A stretch of 64,000 nucleotides of DNA from an uncultured Butyricimonas sp. (GCA_944321845.1 CALUMT010000020.1:104888-168887); one strand, 5' to 3'. Positions 6,630 through 15,077 are shown, counted from the first letter of the stretch. Translations and numbers: made by a program. The notes: generated from the letters alone by a model not told the origin.

Positions 6630-8789
6630 TTATTCGGCCTTATCCGCCGGAGAATTGTTTTTCCGTTCTAAGACAAGCCGTTTGTTTTCATCCAGGTACA
6701 GGAAGCCCCCGTATTTTTCCCCGTTCGCGGAAATGAAACCGGAAAGATTCCCCGTACGTCCTTTCTGCACCAGGGCTTCCACCTGTTTCTGGGTTAGTTT
6801 CTTTCCTTCATACTCGATTGGAACCAGGAAATCGCACCCTTTGCCGTAAGCCTTGCATCCCCAGGCGGTACGCCCCTTCACCACCGGAGCCTTCCCGCAT
6901 TTGGGGCAAATCAAGGTGACTGCAGTTTTAGGGGTATCCTTTTTCCCCCGATCACTCGCTTCCTTCCGACCTTTCTCTTTAGCGGCCTCCCCTGTATCGC
7001 CGGTTGTCGATTCCTGTTTTTCGACAGAAATCGCCCGCCGGGGAGAACATTTCACGACATGTACCAATTCATTCACCATCACCCGTAATTCCTCCATGAA
7101 ATCGGACACCTGATACTTCCCGTCTTCTATCATCCGTAACTTTTTCTCCCACTGCCCGGTCAACTCGGCAGATTTCAACAGTTCATTCTGAATCGTGTCT
7201 ATCAATTCCATGCCGGTAACTGTTGCCAACAAACGCTTTTTGTCCTTACGGATATATTGGCGCTTCAACAAGGTCTCGATGATTCCGGCCCGGGTCGAGG
7301 GACGCCCGATACCATTCTCCTTCATCAAATCCCGCAATTCCTCATCCTCTACCTGTTTGCCGGCTGTCTCCATGGCTCTCAACAAATCGGCCTCGGTGTA
7401 ATACTTGGGCGGTTGGGTTTCCTTTTCCAGCAATTCCGGTTTATGGGGACCGCTCTCCCCTTCCCGGTAAAGCGGTAACACGTTTTCCTCGTTTTGCCGC
7501 CCGGGAGGAAGGACCACTCTCCAGGCCGGTTCAATGACTTGTTTGCCGGTCGCTTTAAATTCATGCTCCCCGACTGTCGCCAGCACGGTGGTATTCGCGA
7601 TCTCGCAATCGGGATAGAATACCGCAATAAAACGACGGGCCACGAGATCGTATACCCGTTTCTCGTCGGGCGTCATCGCGGTGGAGAATACGCCGGTCGG
7701 GATAATCGCATGATGGTCCGTTATTTTCTTATCGTTGAAAACCTTGGAAGATTTCCGTAATTTGCCTCCCGACAGGACAGGGGCCGTCAATGCCTCGTAA
7801 GGCTTCAGGCCTTTCAGGATTCCCGGGACTTTAGGATATATGTCGTTGGGAAGGAAGTTGGTATCCACACGCGGATAGGTGGTCAACTTCTTCTCGTAGA
7901 GAGACTGTATCACGCGCAAGGTCTGGTCCGCGGAGAAGGCGAATTTGCGATTACATTCCACCTGCAGGGAGGTCAAATCAAACAATTTGGGTGGATGCTC
8001 CATCGCTTTTTTCTTTTCGACCCGCTTTATCGTCAAGTCCAAGGGGGCGATTTCCGACAGAAATGCCTCCGCTTTCTCCTTTTCCATGAAACGCCCTTCC
8101 ACGGAAGCAAACCATCCTTCCCGGTAGTTCGTCCGCACTTCCCAGTATTTCTCCGGGCGAAAGTTCTCGATTGCCTTCTGACGCTCCACGATAAGCGCCA
8201 AGGTGGGGGTCTGTACTCGTCCTATTGAAAGGACGTTACGCCCGTTGCCGTAGCGCAGCGTATAGACCCGGGTGGCGTTCATTCCCAAGAGCCAGTCGCC
8301 AATTGCCCGGGCAGAACCGGCAGCATATAGCAAATCAAAATCCCCGGCATCCATCAGGTGCGCGAAACCTTCCTGAATGGCTTCCTCCGTCAAGGAGGAT
8401 ATCCATAGACGCTTCACGGGGACATTCACCCTGGCTTTAGCCATCACCCAACGTTGAATCAGTTCCCCTTCCTGACCGGCATCACCGCAATTGATAATCT
8501 CTTCGGCCCGCTCGAACAGATTCTTGATAATGGCAAACTGTTTCCTGATCCCCTCATCATCGATCAACTTTATCCGGAAAGAAGAAGGTATCATCGGCAA
8601 CTCGGCAAGGTTCCAAGACTTCCATTTCTCCGTGTATTCGCCGGGCTCCTGCAAGGCACAAAGATGCCCGAAAGTCCACGTCACGGCGTAATTATTTCCC
8701 TCGAAATAACCGTCACGGCGATTCCTGGCACCAAGCACAGTCGCGATTTCCTTAGCCACACTCGGCTTTTCGGCAATACATACCTTCAC
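6630..8789 (-). CDS. topB: DNA topoisomerase III
   Basis: Type IA topoisomerase of 719 residues that cuts one DNA strand to resolve replication and recombination intermediates. The Toprim domain starts at once (CIAEKPSVAKEIA, with catalytic Glu7) and its acidic pair lies in NCGDAGQEGEL (about 100-110). The active-site tyrosine is in LTTYPRVDTN, about residue 305. The C-terminal end carries a zinc-ribbon-like motif CPKCGKAP...GCKAYGKGCDF (from about 623) and a repeat-type topo C-terminal segment. Length is normal for the Bacteroidetes enzyme. It starts 12 nt after the porin gene stop, so the two may be co-transcribed. An accessory copy on a mobile element is unlikely given the housekeeping context. 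Confidence 0.95.
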   Translation of the reverse strand: MKVCIAEKPSVAKEIATVLGARNRRDGYFEGNNYAVTWTFGHLCALQEPGEYTEKWKSWNLAELPMIPSSFRIKLIDDEGIRKQFAIIKNLFERAEEIINCGDAGQEGELIQRWVMAKARVNVPVKRLWISSLTEEAIQEGFAHLMDAGDFDLLYAAGSARAIGDWLLGMNATRVYTLRYGNGRNVLSIGRVQTPTLALIVERQKAIENFRPEKYWEVRTNYREGWFASVEGRFMEKEKAEAFLSEIAPLDLTIKRVEKKKAMEHPPKLFDLTSLQVECNRKFAFSADQTLRVIQSLYEKKLTTYPRVDTNFLPNDIYPKVPGILKGLKPYEALTAPVLSGGKLRKSSKVFNDKKITDHHAIIPTGVFSTAMTPDEKRVYDLVARRFIAVFYPDCEIANTTVLATVGEHEFKATGKQVIEPAWRVVLPPGRQNEENVLPLYREGESGPHKPELLEKETQPPKYYTEADLLRAMETAGKQVEDEELRDLMKENGIGRPSTRAGIIETLLKRQYIRKDKKRLLATVTGMELIDTIQNELLKSAELTGQWEKKLRMIEDGKYQVSDFMEELRVMVNELVHVVKCSPRRAISVEKQESTTGDTGEAAKEKGRKEASDRGKKDTPKTAVTLICPKCGKAPVVKGRTAWGCKAYGKGCDFLVPIEYEGKKLTQKQVEALVQKGRTGNLSGFISANGEKYGGFLYLDENKRLVLERKNNSPADKAE

Positions 8790-8801
8790 GATTCCCCCGT
8801 T

Positions 8802-9938
8802 TTAGAAACTGACCTGAATCCGTCCCTGCACCATGTCAAAAGATTGTTCCCCCGCCACCGGAGAATATTTATCCAGACTCACGTTGGTGTAACTTGCCTT
8901 TAACGCGATATATTTATTGAAATAATAGATTGCCCCTATCGACACATCATGTTGGCTTCCCCCCATGAGGCCCGCGTCCCGGTCATTCATCGTGGTATAG
9001 TTGTAACGGCACAAAAGTTCCAGGGATTTCGCTCCCGTGGCCGATGCCATCCCCGTTCCTTGATTATAGGAATACTTTCCCCCGAGAAGGGCATAACCAA
9101 TCTGCACGTAACCACCTGCCCCGTGGTAAGTCTCGTTCCCGTTTAATCGTTTGACTCGCGTTCTTAAATATTCCGCCTGCACGTACCATTTATCCAAAGT
9201 CATGACTACATCCCCGGCGTATTTCCATTCGTTTTTGGCCTCCGTGATGTCCACCCGCAGGAAATCATCCTTCACCAGCGTGGAAGGAGCTCCCGCCGTG
9301 TAGGAAAGTTGATGCCCCGTGTTGTCACCCAAATGGTAAAACCGGGAAGACAAGGCCACATGGATAACCCGCCCATCTTTCATGTAAGGCCTATACAAAA
9401 AGCGACTCGTGATGACGTAACCTTCATCACGATGTTCCCCCGAACTACCCGCGTCCTTATCATCGAAAACCCCGACGCAAAAATCCCACGTTTTCCGCTT
9501 ATAAGCATAACTTATGCCGAATTTCCGGCGATCACCGAAAGCCTGGTCCGTGGCCGTGTAGCCGTTAAACTTCATGTCGGACGAACCGATTCGCGCCCCA
9601 AGAGCAAAGTATTCAAAATAATGCCCCAGAATCACCAAATGGTTTCCTTTACGGAAATCCAGGTACACGTCTTTCAAGGAGACTTTATTATTCACGAAAC
9701 CCAATTCGATCTTGCCGCCCCAGTTGTCCATAAAATCCAACACGGCCCCCAAACGCACGTCATATAAATCGACAGAATTCCCCAGGTCCGTCTTATCGGA
9801 AGCGAACACGCCCGCATCAAAAAGTGCTCTCCCGATAAAACGACAACTAAAATCTCCCTTCTCGGTCTTTAACGTCAATTGAGCGAATGCACGCTCACTA
9901 CATACCAATAATAAAACGATCAACAATATATTTCTCAT
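8802..9938 (-). CDS. Phosphate-selective porin O/P-like outer-membrane protein
   Basis: A 378-residue outer-membrane beta-barrel. A signal peptide ends at SERAFA (about residue 19). The mature protein is rich in alternating aromatic/polar strands and ends in a terminal strand ...MVQGRIQVSF with C-terminal Phe, typical of barrel proteins handled by the BAM machine. Features such as DNWGGKIELGFVNNKVSLKDVYLDFRK (split here as two strands) match the porin O/P family, often described as phosphate- or polyphosphate-selective. Substrate is not shown by the sequence; the pst/pho unit 4 kb away makes phosphate plausible. Located directly upstream of topB on the same strand and divergent from the LUD gene. 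Confidence 0.8.
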   Translation of the reverse strand: MRNILLIVLLLVCSERAFAQLTLKTEKGDFSCRFIGRALFDAGVFASDKTDLGNSVDLYDVRLGAVLDFMDNWGGKIELGFVNNKVSLKDVYLDFRKGNHLVILGHYFEYFALGARIGSSDMKFNGYTATDQAFGDRRKFGISYAYKRKTWDFCVGVFDDKDAGSSGEHRDEGYVITSRFLYRPYMKDGRVIHVALSSRFYHLGDNTGHQLSYTAGAPSTLVKDDFLRVDITEAKNEWKYAGDVVMTLDKWYVQAEYLRTRVKRLNGNETYHGAGGYVQIGYALLGGKYSYNQGTGMASATGAKSLELLCRYNYTTMNDRDAGLMGGSQHDVSIGAIYYFNKYIALKASYTNVSLDKYSPVAGEQSFDMVQGRIQVSF

Positions 9939-9984
9939 AATCTCTATTTATTTCATGCGACATCATCTTCACTCTATCAGGTCG

Positions 9985-10013
9985 CAAAAGTACAAAAAAC
10001 ATTTCTATCTTTG
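9985..10013. promoter_or_regulatory. Back-to-back -7 elements between porin and LUD genes
   Basis: TATCTTTG at 10006-10013 reads toward the LUD gene, and TACTTTTG on the minus strand (9985-9992) reads toward the porin gene. Both fit TAnnTTTG. Neither has a clear TTTG at the -33 position, so strength may depend on an activator. The LUD start at 10033 leaves a short leader. Confidence 0.55.
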
Positions 10014-10032
10014 CCTTCAAATATATTTACCC

Positions 10033-10668
10033 ATGGAAAATAACATCATCACAGAAACAATCAAATCACTGGAGAAGAACCATTTTGAGGTATTTTTTGT
10101 AGAAAATCGGGAAGAAGCGAAAAGGCTATTTTTCGAAACCATTTTTCCCCGCCTGAAACCCACGACCGTATCCTGGGGAGACTCGGAAACCATGAAGTCA
10201 ACAGGCATTCTTCAAGAAATAGAGAAGCGACCGGACTGTGTCCTGATTAAAACATTCGGGGAAAACTACACCACCTTGCACAAGACATACTGGCGTCGCC
10301 AAGCATTACAAGCGGACTTGTTTCTGGCGGGATGTAACGCACTCACGCGCAAAGGGCAACTCATAAACGTGGACATGGTAGGGAATCGTGTTGCCGGCAT
10401 CACGTTCGGCCCAGAACACGTGGTCCTCTTTATCGGCACGAACAAAATCGTCAATAATATCGAAGAAGGAATGGAACGGATCCGTACGATCGCCGCTCCC
10501 TTGAATGCCATCCGCCACCCACACTTGCACACGCCTTGCCAGAAGACGCGCACCTGCATGAACTGCCAAAGTCCGGAACGCCTGTGCAACACATGGACTA
10601 TTACCGAAAAATCATTCCCTCAAAAACGGGTAATCATCATACTTATCAACGAAACTCTCGGGCTATAA
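10033..10668 (+). CDS. LUD-domain (LutC/YkgG-like) protein
   Basis: A 211-residue cytoplasmic protein of the LUD family, named for LutB/LutC of lactate utilisation. Visible family features: a glycine/tryptophan segment TVSWGDSETMKSTGIL near residue 45-60, AGCNALTRKGQLINVDM in the middle, the GNRVAGITFGP strand, and a cysteine-rich tail (CQKTRTCMNC...C) that may bind iron-sulphur or zinc. No lutA or lutB partner is adjacent, so the role may differ from lactate oxidation. I chose ATG 10033: upstream codons from 9955 would put the promoter -7 element inside the gene. The next gene starts 12 nt downstream. Confidence 0.85.
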   Translation: MENNIITETIKSLEKNHFEVFFVENREEAKRLFFETIFPRLKPTTVSWGDSETMKSTGILQEIEKRPDCVLIKTFGENYTTLHKTYWRRQALQADLFLAGCNALTRKGQLINVDMVGNRVAGITFGPEHVVLFIGTNKIVNNIEEGMERIRTIAAPLNAIRHPHLHTPCQKTRTCMNCQSPERLCNTWTITEKSFPQKRVIIILINETLGL

Positions 10669-10680
10669 AAACATTTTGAC

Positions 10681-11094
10681 ATGCAGTACATCTATGAAAT
10701 CCAAATGAAAGTGAGGGATTATGAATGCGACCTCCAGGGGGTGGTAAACAACGCAAATTACCAACATTACATGGAACATGCCCGTCATGAATTTCTCGAA
10801 AGCACGGGAACAACATTCTCCGCCCTGCACGCGCAAGGTATCGACGCAATGGTCTCCCGCGTGGAAATAACGTACAAACACTCCCTGCGCGGCAGCGACA
10901 ACTTCGTTGTCCGCCTTGGGATACGTCGGGAAGGCGTGAAACTTGTTTTCATCGAGGACATTTACCGATTGCCCGACATGGTATGCTGCGCCCGGGGAAT
11001 CGTGGATACCATCTGCCTACGGGATGGTCGCCTTACCCGAGGAGAACCATTTGACCAATTCTTCGGGAAATGGATTCAGCCCTCCTTATCATAA
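10681..11094 (+). CDS. Hot-dog acyl-CoA thioesterase
   Basis: A 137-residue single hot-dog-fold protein of the 4-hydroxybenzoyl-CoA thioesterase/YbgC-FadM type, predicted to hydrolyse acyl-CoA or acyl-ACP thioesters. The active-site loop is YECDLQGVVNNANYQHYME, with the Asp (about residue 16) and the G-V-V-N-N-A-N-Y pattern typical of the class; a conserved helix (HARHEFLES) follows. Normal length. It follows the LUD gene by 12 nt on the same strand and its stop overlaps the convergent LysO gene by 6 nt. Substrate unknown. Confidence 0.88.
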   Translation: MQYIYEIQMKVRDYECDLQGVVNNANYQHYMEHARHEFLESTGTTFSALHAQGIDAMVSRVEITYKHSLRGSDNFVVRLGIRREGVKLVFIEDIYRLPDMVCCARGIVDTICLRDGRLTRGEPFDQFFGKWIQPSLS

Positions 11095-11691
11095 GGCACA
11101 AAAGAGGCTAACCCAAAAGGGAACACTCAAGTCGACCAACACGCCATGCACGACGGATATCACCACGAATTCTTTGCCACTATATTTCGTGATGACAGGT
11201 AATGTCGTGTCTGCGGTGGTCGCCCCTCCCACGGAGATCGGCGCCAAACGGCCAAAATATTTAACCAACAAAGGAGCCGCCAACAGGGCGAACAATTCCC
11301 TGATAATATTGGAAACAAGAGCTATGGTTCCCAATTCCGCCCCCTTGTACTGGGTAATGAACACGGCAGAAAGCGAATAATAGCCGAAACCTGCTCCTAC
11401 CGCAAGATAATCCGTCAAGCTCCGATGGCCCAACACCAGGCTAATCAATACCATTCCTCCAAAGGTACCCACCCAAGTGGCCATAGGTACCAGAAAAATC
11501 CTCCAGTTCTGTTGTTTCAAAGCGCTCAATGTTTTCTGATCACTCCCGATACTAATACCCACCAGAAACATTAGCGCATACAACACGTACAACGTCAGTT
11601 CCTCTCCAAGAAATATCGCCGGAAGATCAACAAAACGCCCCAGCATTACACCCCCGAGAAAACACAAAGCAATAAGCAGACTACCTTTCAT
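11089..11691 (-). CDS. LysO-family exporter, larger C-terminal subunit
   Basis: A 200-residue membrane protein covering the main part of the lysine exporter LysO (DUF340). About five to six hydrophobic segments are present; the signature region reads ISIGSDQKTL and later SALAVGAGFGYYSLSA-like (here YLAVGAGFGYYSLSAVF), with IVSNIIRELFAL further on. I set the start at ATG 11689-11691 (MKGSLLIALC); a longer frame begins inside the upstream partner. In E. coli LysO is one chain of about 300 residues; here the family's N-terminal part is a separate upstream gene that overlaps this one by 11 nt. Export of lysine or toxic analogues is inferred from family. Confidence 0.82.
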   Translation of the reverse strand: MKGSLLIALCFLGGVMLGRFVDLPAIFLGEELTLYVLYALMFLVGISIGSDQKTLSALKQQNWRIFLVPMATWVGTFGGMVLISLVLGHRSLTDYLAVGAGFGYYSLSAVFITQYKGAELGTIALVSNIIRELFALLAAPLLVKYFGRLAPISVGGATTADTTLPVITKYSGKEFVVISVVHGVLVDLSVPFWVSLFCAL

Positions 11692-11947
11692 GGAAAAAAA
11701 ATTTATATACAATCCAAGCACAAAATACACTTCCCGCCACGGCCGCAGAAGTAATCACGAAAGCTTCAAGACCTATCGATTCCAGGTTATCCATAATATC
11801 ACCATTCGCCCCGACCGTTATACCCAAAAGGAACAACAACAGGAAAATAGCCCCGCTTATCCAACCCTGCAGATTTTTCCATTTCCGTTCCCGGAACCGA
11901 TAACCCAGCAAAACACCCAAAAACATTAATCCAATAACTATCAACAT
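11681..11947 (-). CDS. LysO-family exporter, small N-terminal subunit
   Basis: An 88-residue membrane protein with three hydrophobic segments (about 1-13, 27-45, 58-82) and the motif LLFLLGITVGANGDIM, which corresponds to the N-terminal part of LysO. Its stop lies inside the first codons of the downstream LysO gene (11-nt overlap), which suggests coupled translation. I use ATG at 11945-11947; a TTG seven codons upstream (11968) would sit against the tRNA-Cys terminator hairpin and is less likely. The split looks like a stable two-gene form rather than a recent frameshift, because each part has its own start and both frames are clean. Confidence 0.75.
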   Translation of the reverse strand: MLIVIGLMFLGVLLGYRFRERKWKNLQGWISGAIFLLLFLLGITVGANGDIMDNLESIGLEAFVITSAAVAGSVFCAWIVYKFFFHER

Positions 11948-11966
11948 ATGCCACGAATTTTTAGAC

Positions 11967-12000
11967 AAAAAAAATCAGCCGTTTTAAACGACTGATTTTT
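11967..12000 (-). terminator. Terminator after tRNA-Cys
   Basis: Stem AAAAATCAG / CTGATTTTT with one internal mismatch and an inner CGTT/AACG stem. On the minus strand it ends in a long T run; it is also T-ended on the plus strand. It lies 2 nt after the tRNA-Cys 3' end and just before the LysO small subunit, so that gene needs its own promoter or read-through. Confidence 0.75.
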
Positions 12001-12001
12001 G

Positions 12002-12072
12002 AGGTCGGTAGCAGATTTGAACTGCTGTACGCGGTTTTGCAGACCGCTGCCTAACCTCTCGGCCAACCGACC
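12002..12072 (-). tRNA. tRNA-Cys(GCA)
   Basis: A 71-nt minus-strand tRNA. Acceptor GGTCGGT with ACCGACC, discriminator T; anticodon stem GCGGT/ACCGC with loop CTGCAAA giving GCA; T arm contains AGTTCAAATCT. CCA is not encoded. Confidence 0.95.
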
Positions 12073-12091
12073 CTTTCGTGGTTTTGCGTGG

Positions 12092-12122
12092 CAAAGATAG
12101 AACGACAATTTGAATTATGCAA
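12092..12122 (-). promoter_or_regulatory. Promoter of tRNA-Cys
   Basis: Minus-strand -7 element TATCTTTG at 12092-12099, 20 nt before the tRNA 5' end. About 19-20 nt further upstream there is only a partial -33 match (GTTGC). It falls just after the folB stop codon. Confidence 0.7.
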
Positions 12123-12136
12123 CACTTCCGTGAAAT

Positions 12137-12490
12137 TTATTTTGACAAAGTAACACTTGTTGCCGCAATCTTCCCGCCGAGAGGAGGATTCAGTTTGGAC
12201 ACCTTAATCGTTATATGCTCAATCTGAGGAAATTCCTCCAACAACGCATCCATAATTCTTTTTCCCACGTGCTCCAGCAAATGAGATTTAATCATCATCT
12301 CCCGAGCAATTATTTCATAAGCCGAAGCGTAATTCAACGCATTTTCCACGTTATCCGTAACCGCAGCCAAATCACAATTGGCTTCCATGTGCGCATATAC
12401 TTCAAATTTATTGCCCACCACCCGCTCGGTCTCGTAACAACCATGGTAAGCAAAAAATTCCATTCCTTCTATTTCTACAACTCCTTTCAT
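12137..12490 (-). CDS. folB: Dihydroneopterin aldolase
   Basis: A 117-residue cytoplasmic enzyme of folate synthesis that converts dihydroneopterin to 6-hydroxymethyl-dihydropterin and glycolaldehyde. Family features: FFAYHGCYETERVVGNKFEV near the N-terminus (with the His and Glu of the active site), a middle helix with YEIIAREM, and the C-terminal VSKLNPPLGG containing the catalytic lysine. Length is typical for FolB. It stands alone between tRNA-Cys and the candidate small RNA, all on the minus strand; other fol genes are not in the window. Confidence 0.93.
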   Translation of the reverse strand: MKGVVEIEGMEFFAYHGCYETERVVGNKFEVYAHMEANCDLAAVTDNVENALNYASAYEIIAREMMIKSHLLEHVGKRIMDALLEEFPQIEHITIKVSKLNPPLGGKIAATSVTLSK

Positions 12491-12544
12491 GTGTGAAGAA
12501 TTTGAATATACAACAATATTTTATACCTTTACTCCCTAAAACAA

Positions 12545-12636
12545 AAGAGGCGACCGAAGCCGCCTCTTAAGATTACATTACTAACTACTAACCTAAACCA
12601 TACAAACTTATGAAAAATCTTCAATCTCTTAAAGAC
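12545..12636 (-). ncRNA. Candidate small RNA with its own promoter and terminator
   Basis: Minus-strand unit of about 90 nt with no substantial open frame. A perfect promoter (TTTG-N20-TATCTTTG, 12641-12672) precedes it. It ends in a hairpin whose stem is AAGAGGCG / CGCCTCTT (plus 12561-12568 and 12545-12552) extended by two pairs closed by a TTCG tetraloop, followed by TTTGTTTT. The body (minus strand) is rich in GTTTAGGTTAGTAGTTAGTA, an A/G/T-only run that looks unstructured and C-poor, as in seed regions of trans-acting RNAs. folB starts 55 nt further on, so it could also be a folB leader with an attenuator. No known RNA family was recognised. Confidence 0.6.
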
Positions 12637-12640
12637 ACTG

Positions 12641-12672
12641 CAAAGATATGGCTATTGAACATGTTTTCCAAA
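12641..12672 (-). promoter_or_regulatory. Promoter of the candidate small RNA
   Basis: On the minus strand TTTG at 12669-12672 and TATCTTTG at 12641-12648 are 20 nt apart, a full match to the Bacteroidetes consensus. Predicted start near 12635. A strong promoter here with no gene before the terminator is the main argument for a small RNA. Confidence 0.8.
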
Positions 12673-12834
12673 TGAATAGTGTTAAAATAAACTAATGTAT
12701 AAAATATTATGTATTACATACTAATTTCCAGATATTTACAATCCATGCAAAATAAATTTCATATTTCAGTCAAGAAAAAGTAATATTGCACACGGATACA
12801 GGAAACAACTTCTATTTTATAAAAAACACACCAC

Positions 12835-13671
12835 ATGAAACTGTTTAAGAGGACGGATATTCAAGACATCATCACACGAGCCGGAAATCTTATCCTGGAG
12901 ATTTACCACGAACACGACATTCAGGTCGAACTAAAGCAGGATAATACCCCCGTCACCAAAGCGGACAAAGGTTCCGACTCTCTTATCACAACTGCATTAC
13001 AGAAATTATTCCCGAACATACCCATCATCAGCGAGGAATCCATCTTGCCACCCCACACGCTCAGAAACCAATGGCAACAAGCATGGGTTGTAGATCCACT
13101 CGACGGGACCAAAGAATTCATTTCCCGCACGGGGCAATTCTGCATCAACATCGGATTCATCACCAACGGCCACGCAACCTGGGGCATGATCAATAACCTA
13201 CTCCAGGATGAAATCCTATGGGGAGATACCGAAGGGAAAAGCGGCATCATCAAAAACGCCACCGCCACTTCCATCACGGAAACCGCATCCGTACCCCACA
13301 ACCACTTACGTGTGACGATCAGCCAGTTCAATCCGGCACCCGGAGAAATGCAATATATCCACCGCCTGGAACAAGCCGGCTATACCGTGGAACCGATTCC
13401 CGCCGGGGCTTCTTCCAAGCAATGCCTGATTGCAAAAGGATTAGCCGACATCTGCCCAAAATTCGGACCCTGTTCGGAATGGGACATTGCAGCCGGACAC
13501 GCAATAATCAAGGCCACGGGCGGCACCGTCATCGACGCGAGGAATTACACGGAACTAACCTACAACAAACCATCAATGCTCAACCCTCCCTTTATCATGT
13601 ACAGTCGCAGAATCCTCGAGAGGATTAAAGCCGGAGAAACAATATTTTTACCTCAAAGCCAAGAGATATAA
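12835..13671 (+). CDS. cysQ: 3'(2'),5'-bisphosphate nucleotidase CysQ
   Basis: Magnesium-dependent phosphatase of the inositol monophosphatase superfamily, 278 residues. CysQ removes the 3'-phosphate of PAP/PAPS made in sulphate assimilation. Metal-site motifs: ISEES (about 65-69), DPLDGTKEFI (about 88-97) and the C-terminal SEWDIAAGHAI (about 215-225). Other family members (inositol or fructose bisphosphatases) share these motifs, but the spacing and N-terminal region fit CysQ best. It starts after a 160-nt AT-rich gap; TAATATTG at about 12780 with TTTC 20 nt before it is a weak promoter candidate. Followed 49 nt later by the M18 peptidase. Confidence 0.88.
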   Translation: MKLFKRTDIQDIITRAGNLILEIYHEHDIQVELKQDNTPVTKADKGSDSLITTALQKLFPNIPIISEESILPPHTLRNQWQQAWVVDPLDGTKEFISRTGQFCINIGFITNGHATWGMINNLLQDEILWGDTEGKSGIIKNATATSITETASVPHNHLRVTISQFNPAPGEMQYIHRLEQAGYTVEPIPAGASSKQCLIAKGLADICPKFGPCSEWDIAAGHAIIKATGGTVIDARNYTELTYNKPSMLNPPFIMYSRRILERIKAGETIFLPQSQEI

Positions 13672-13720
13672 CCAGGAAAATACCTATCTTAGTCACCAGA
13701 AAATTATAACTGTTCAACAT

Positions 13721-15016
13721 ATGGAAAAACAATTTGCAAAAGAATTAATCGAATTCATACACGAAAGTCCCACGAACTTTCATGCCGTGGCCAATGCCAA
13801 GCAAGAATTAATCAGTCACGGTTTCAAGCAATTATTCTCCGGGGAAGCCTGGCATATCGAGAAAGGCGGTAAATACTTTGTGACAAAGAACCACTCTTCA
13901 CTTTACGCATTCGAGATCGGGAGCGGAGATATCGCCAACGGGATGAAATTCATCTGCGCCCATAGCGACTCCCCCACGTTCCGCATCAAGCCGAACGCAG
14001 AAATGCCTACCGCGGGCAAATACTTGAAACTAAATACAGAGGTTTATGGTGGCCCTATCATGTACACGTGGTTTGACCGTCCTCTCTCCATGGCCGGACG
14101 GGTTATGCTCCGCAGCCTCAACCCACTAAAACCGGCAACCCATTTCGTGAATTTCGACCGTCCCATGATGGTCATCCCACACATTGCCATCCACTTCAAC
14201 CGGGCCGTCAATGACCAAGGCAACCCGCTAAGCAAACAAAAAGACATGCTTCCCGTCATTGCCATGATCAACGAAACTTTCGAGAAAGACAATTACCTGC
14301 TCAATCTCGTGGCCAAGGAAATGAACGTGAAGCCGGAAGATATTCTGGATTTCGATCTCACCTTGTACGAGTACGAGAAAGGCTGTATCTTCGGAGCCAA
14401 CGAGGAATTCATCTCCTGCGGCAAACTTGACGACCTTGCCATGGTACATGCCGGCTTGAAAGCCTTTATCAATTCCCAAGCAAATGCCAAAACAAAGGTT
14501 CTCGCTATTTTCGACAACGAGGAAGTGGGAAGTGGAACCAAACAAGGAGCCGGTTCCCCCATCTTACGCACCATCGTGGAACGCATCGTATTCGGCTTGG
14601 GCGGTTCCCAGGAAGATTTATACCGGGCCATCCACAACAGTTTCATGATATCTGCCGATATGGCTCATGCCCTTCACCCCAACTATGTGGAGAAACACGA
14701 CCCGACCAACCATCCGGTCATCAACGGCGGCCCGGTCATCAAGTTCAACGCCAACCAGAAATACATCACCGACGGGGATTCTGCGGCAGTGTTCGCCACC
14801 ATTTGCAACATGGCCGGGGTACCTTACCAGAAATTCGTGAACCATTCCGACATGGCTGGAGGCTCCACCCTCGGTAACATTCTCCTTTCTCAAATGGAAA
14901 TGCGCGGTGTGGATATCGGCAATCCCATGTGGGCCATGCATTCCGTCCGCGAGACCGGCGGTGTCATGGATCACGCCTATGTCATCAAGGCATTTACCAT
15001 GTTCTACAACATCTAA
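13721..15016 (+). CDS. M18 family aminopeptidase
   Basis: Zinc metallo-aminopeptidase of 431 residues, related to aspartyl aminopeptidase; a cytoplasmic enzyme that removes N-terminal residues, usually acidic ones, from peptides. Metal-binding and catalytic motifs: ICAHSDSP (about 82-89), KLDDLAMVHA (about 235-244), FDNEEVGSGTKQGAGS (about 266-281) and FVNHSDMAGGSTLGN (about 373-387). The catalytic fold is complete and of normal length. It ends in a clear terminator. Specificity is not evident from sequence. Confidence 0.92.
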   Translation: MEKQFAKELIEFIHESPTNFHAVANAKQELISHGFKQLFSGEAWHIEKGGKYFVTKNHSSLYAFEIGSGDIANGMKFICAHSDSPTFRIKPNAEMPTAGKYLKLNTEVYGGPIMYTWFDRPLSMAGRVMLRSLNPLKPATHFVNFDRPMMVIPHIAIHFNRAVNDQGNPLSKQKDMLPVIAMINETFEKDNYLLNLVAKEMNVKPEDILDFDLTLYEYEKGCIFGANEEFISCGKLDDLAMVHAGLKAFINSQANAKTKVLAIFDNEEVGSGTKQGAGSPILRTIVERIVFGLGGSQEDLYRAIHNSFMISADMAHALHPNYVEKHDPTNHPVINGGPVIKFNANQKYITDGDSAAVFATICNMAGVPYQKFVNHSDMAGGSTLGNILLSQMEMRGVDIGNPMWAMHSVRETGGVMDHAYVIKAFTMFYNI

Positions 15017-15032
15017 CTTTACATAAAACAAC

Positions 15033-15070
15033 AAACGGGCCGGTCATACTATAACCGACCCGTTTTTCAT
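15033..15070 (+). terminator. Terminator after the M18 peptidase
   Basis: Stem AAACGGG (15033-15039) with CCCGTTT (15059-15065), then after one mismatch CGGT/ACCG, with an 8-nt loop, followed by TTTC. It ends about 10 nt before the ATG of the next gene. Confidence 0.8.
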
Positions 15071-15077
15071 CTTGCTT

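Noticed and set aside
12612..12677. A 21-codon plus-strand frame (MKNLQSLKDTAKIW...) after an ATG at 12612
   Set aside because: It lies across the promoter of the minus-strand small-RNA candidate and has no upstream promoter; too short to support.
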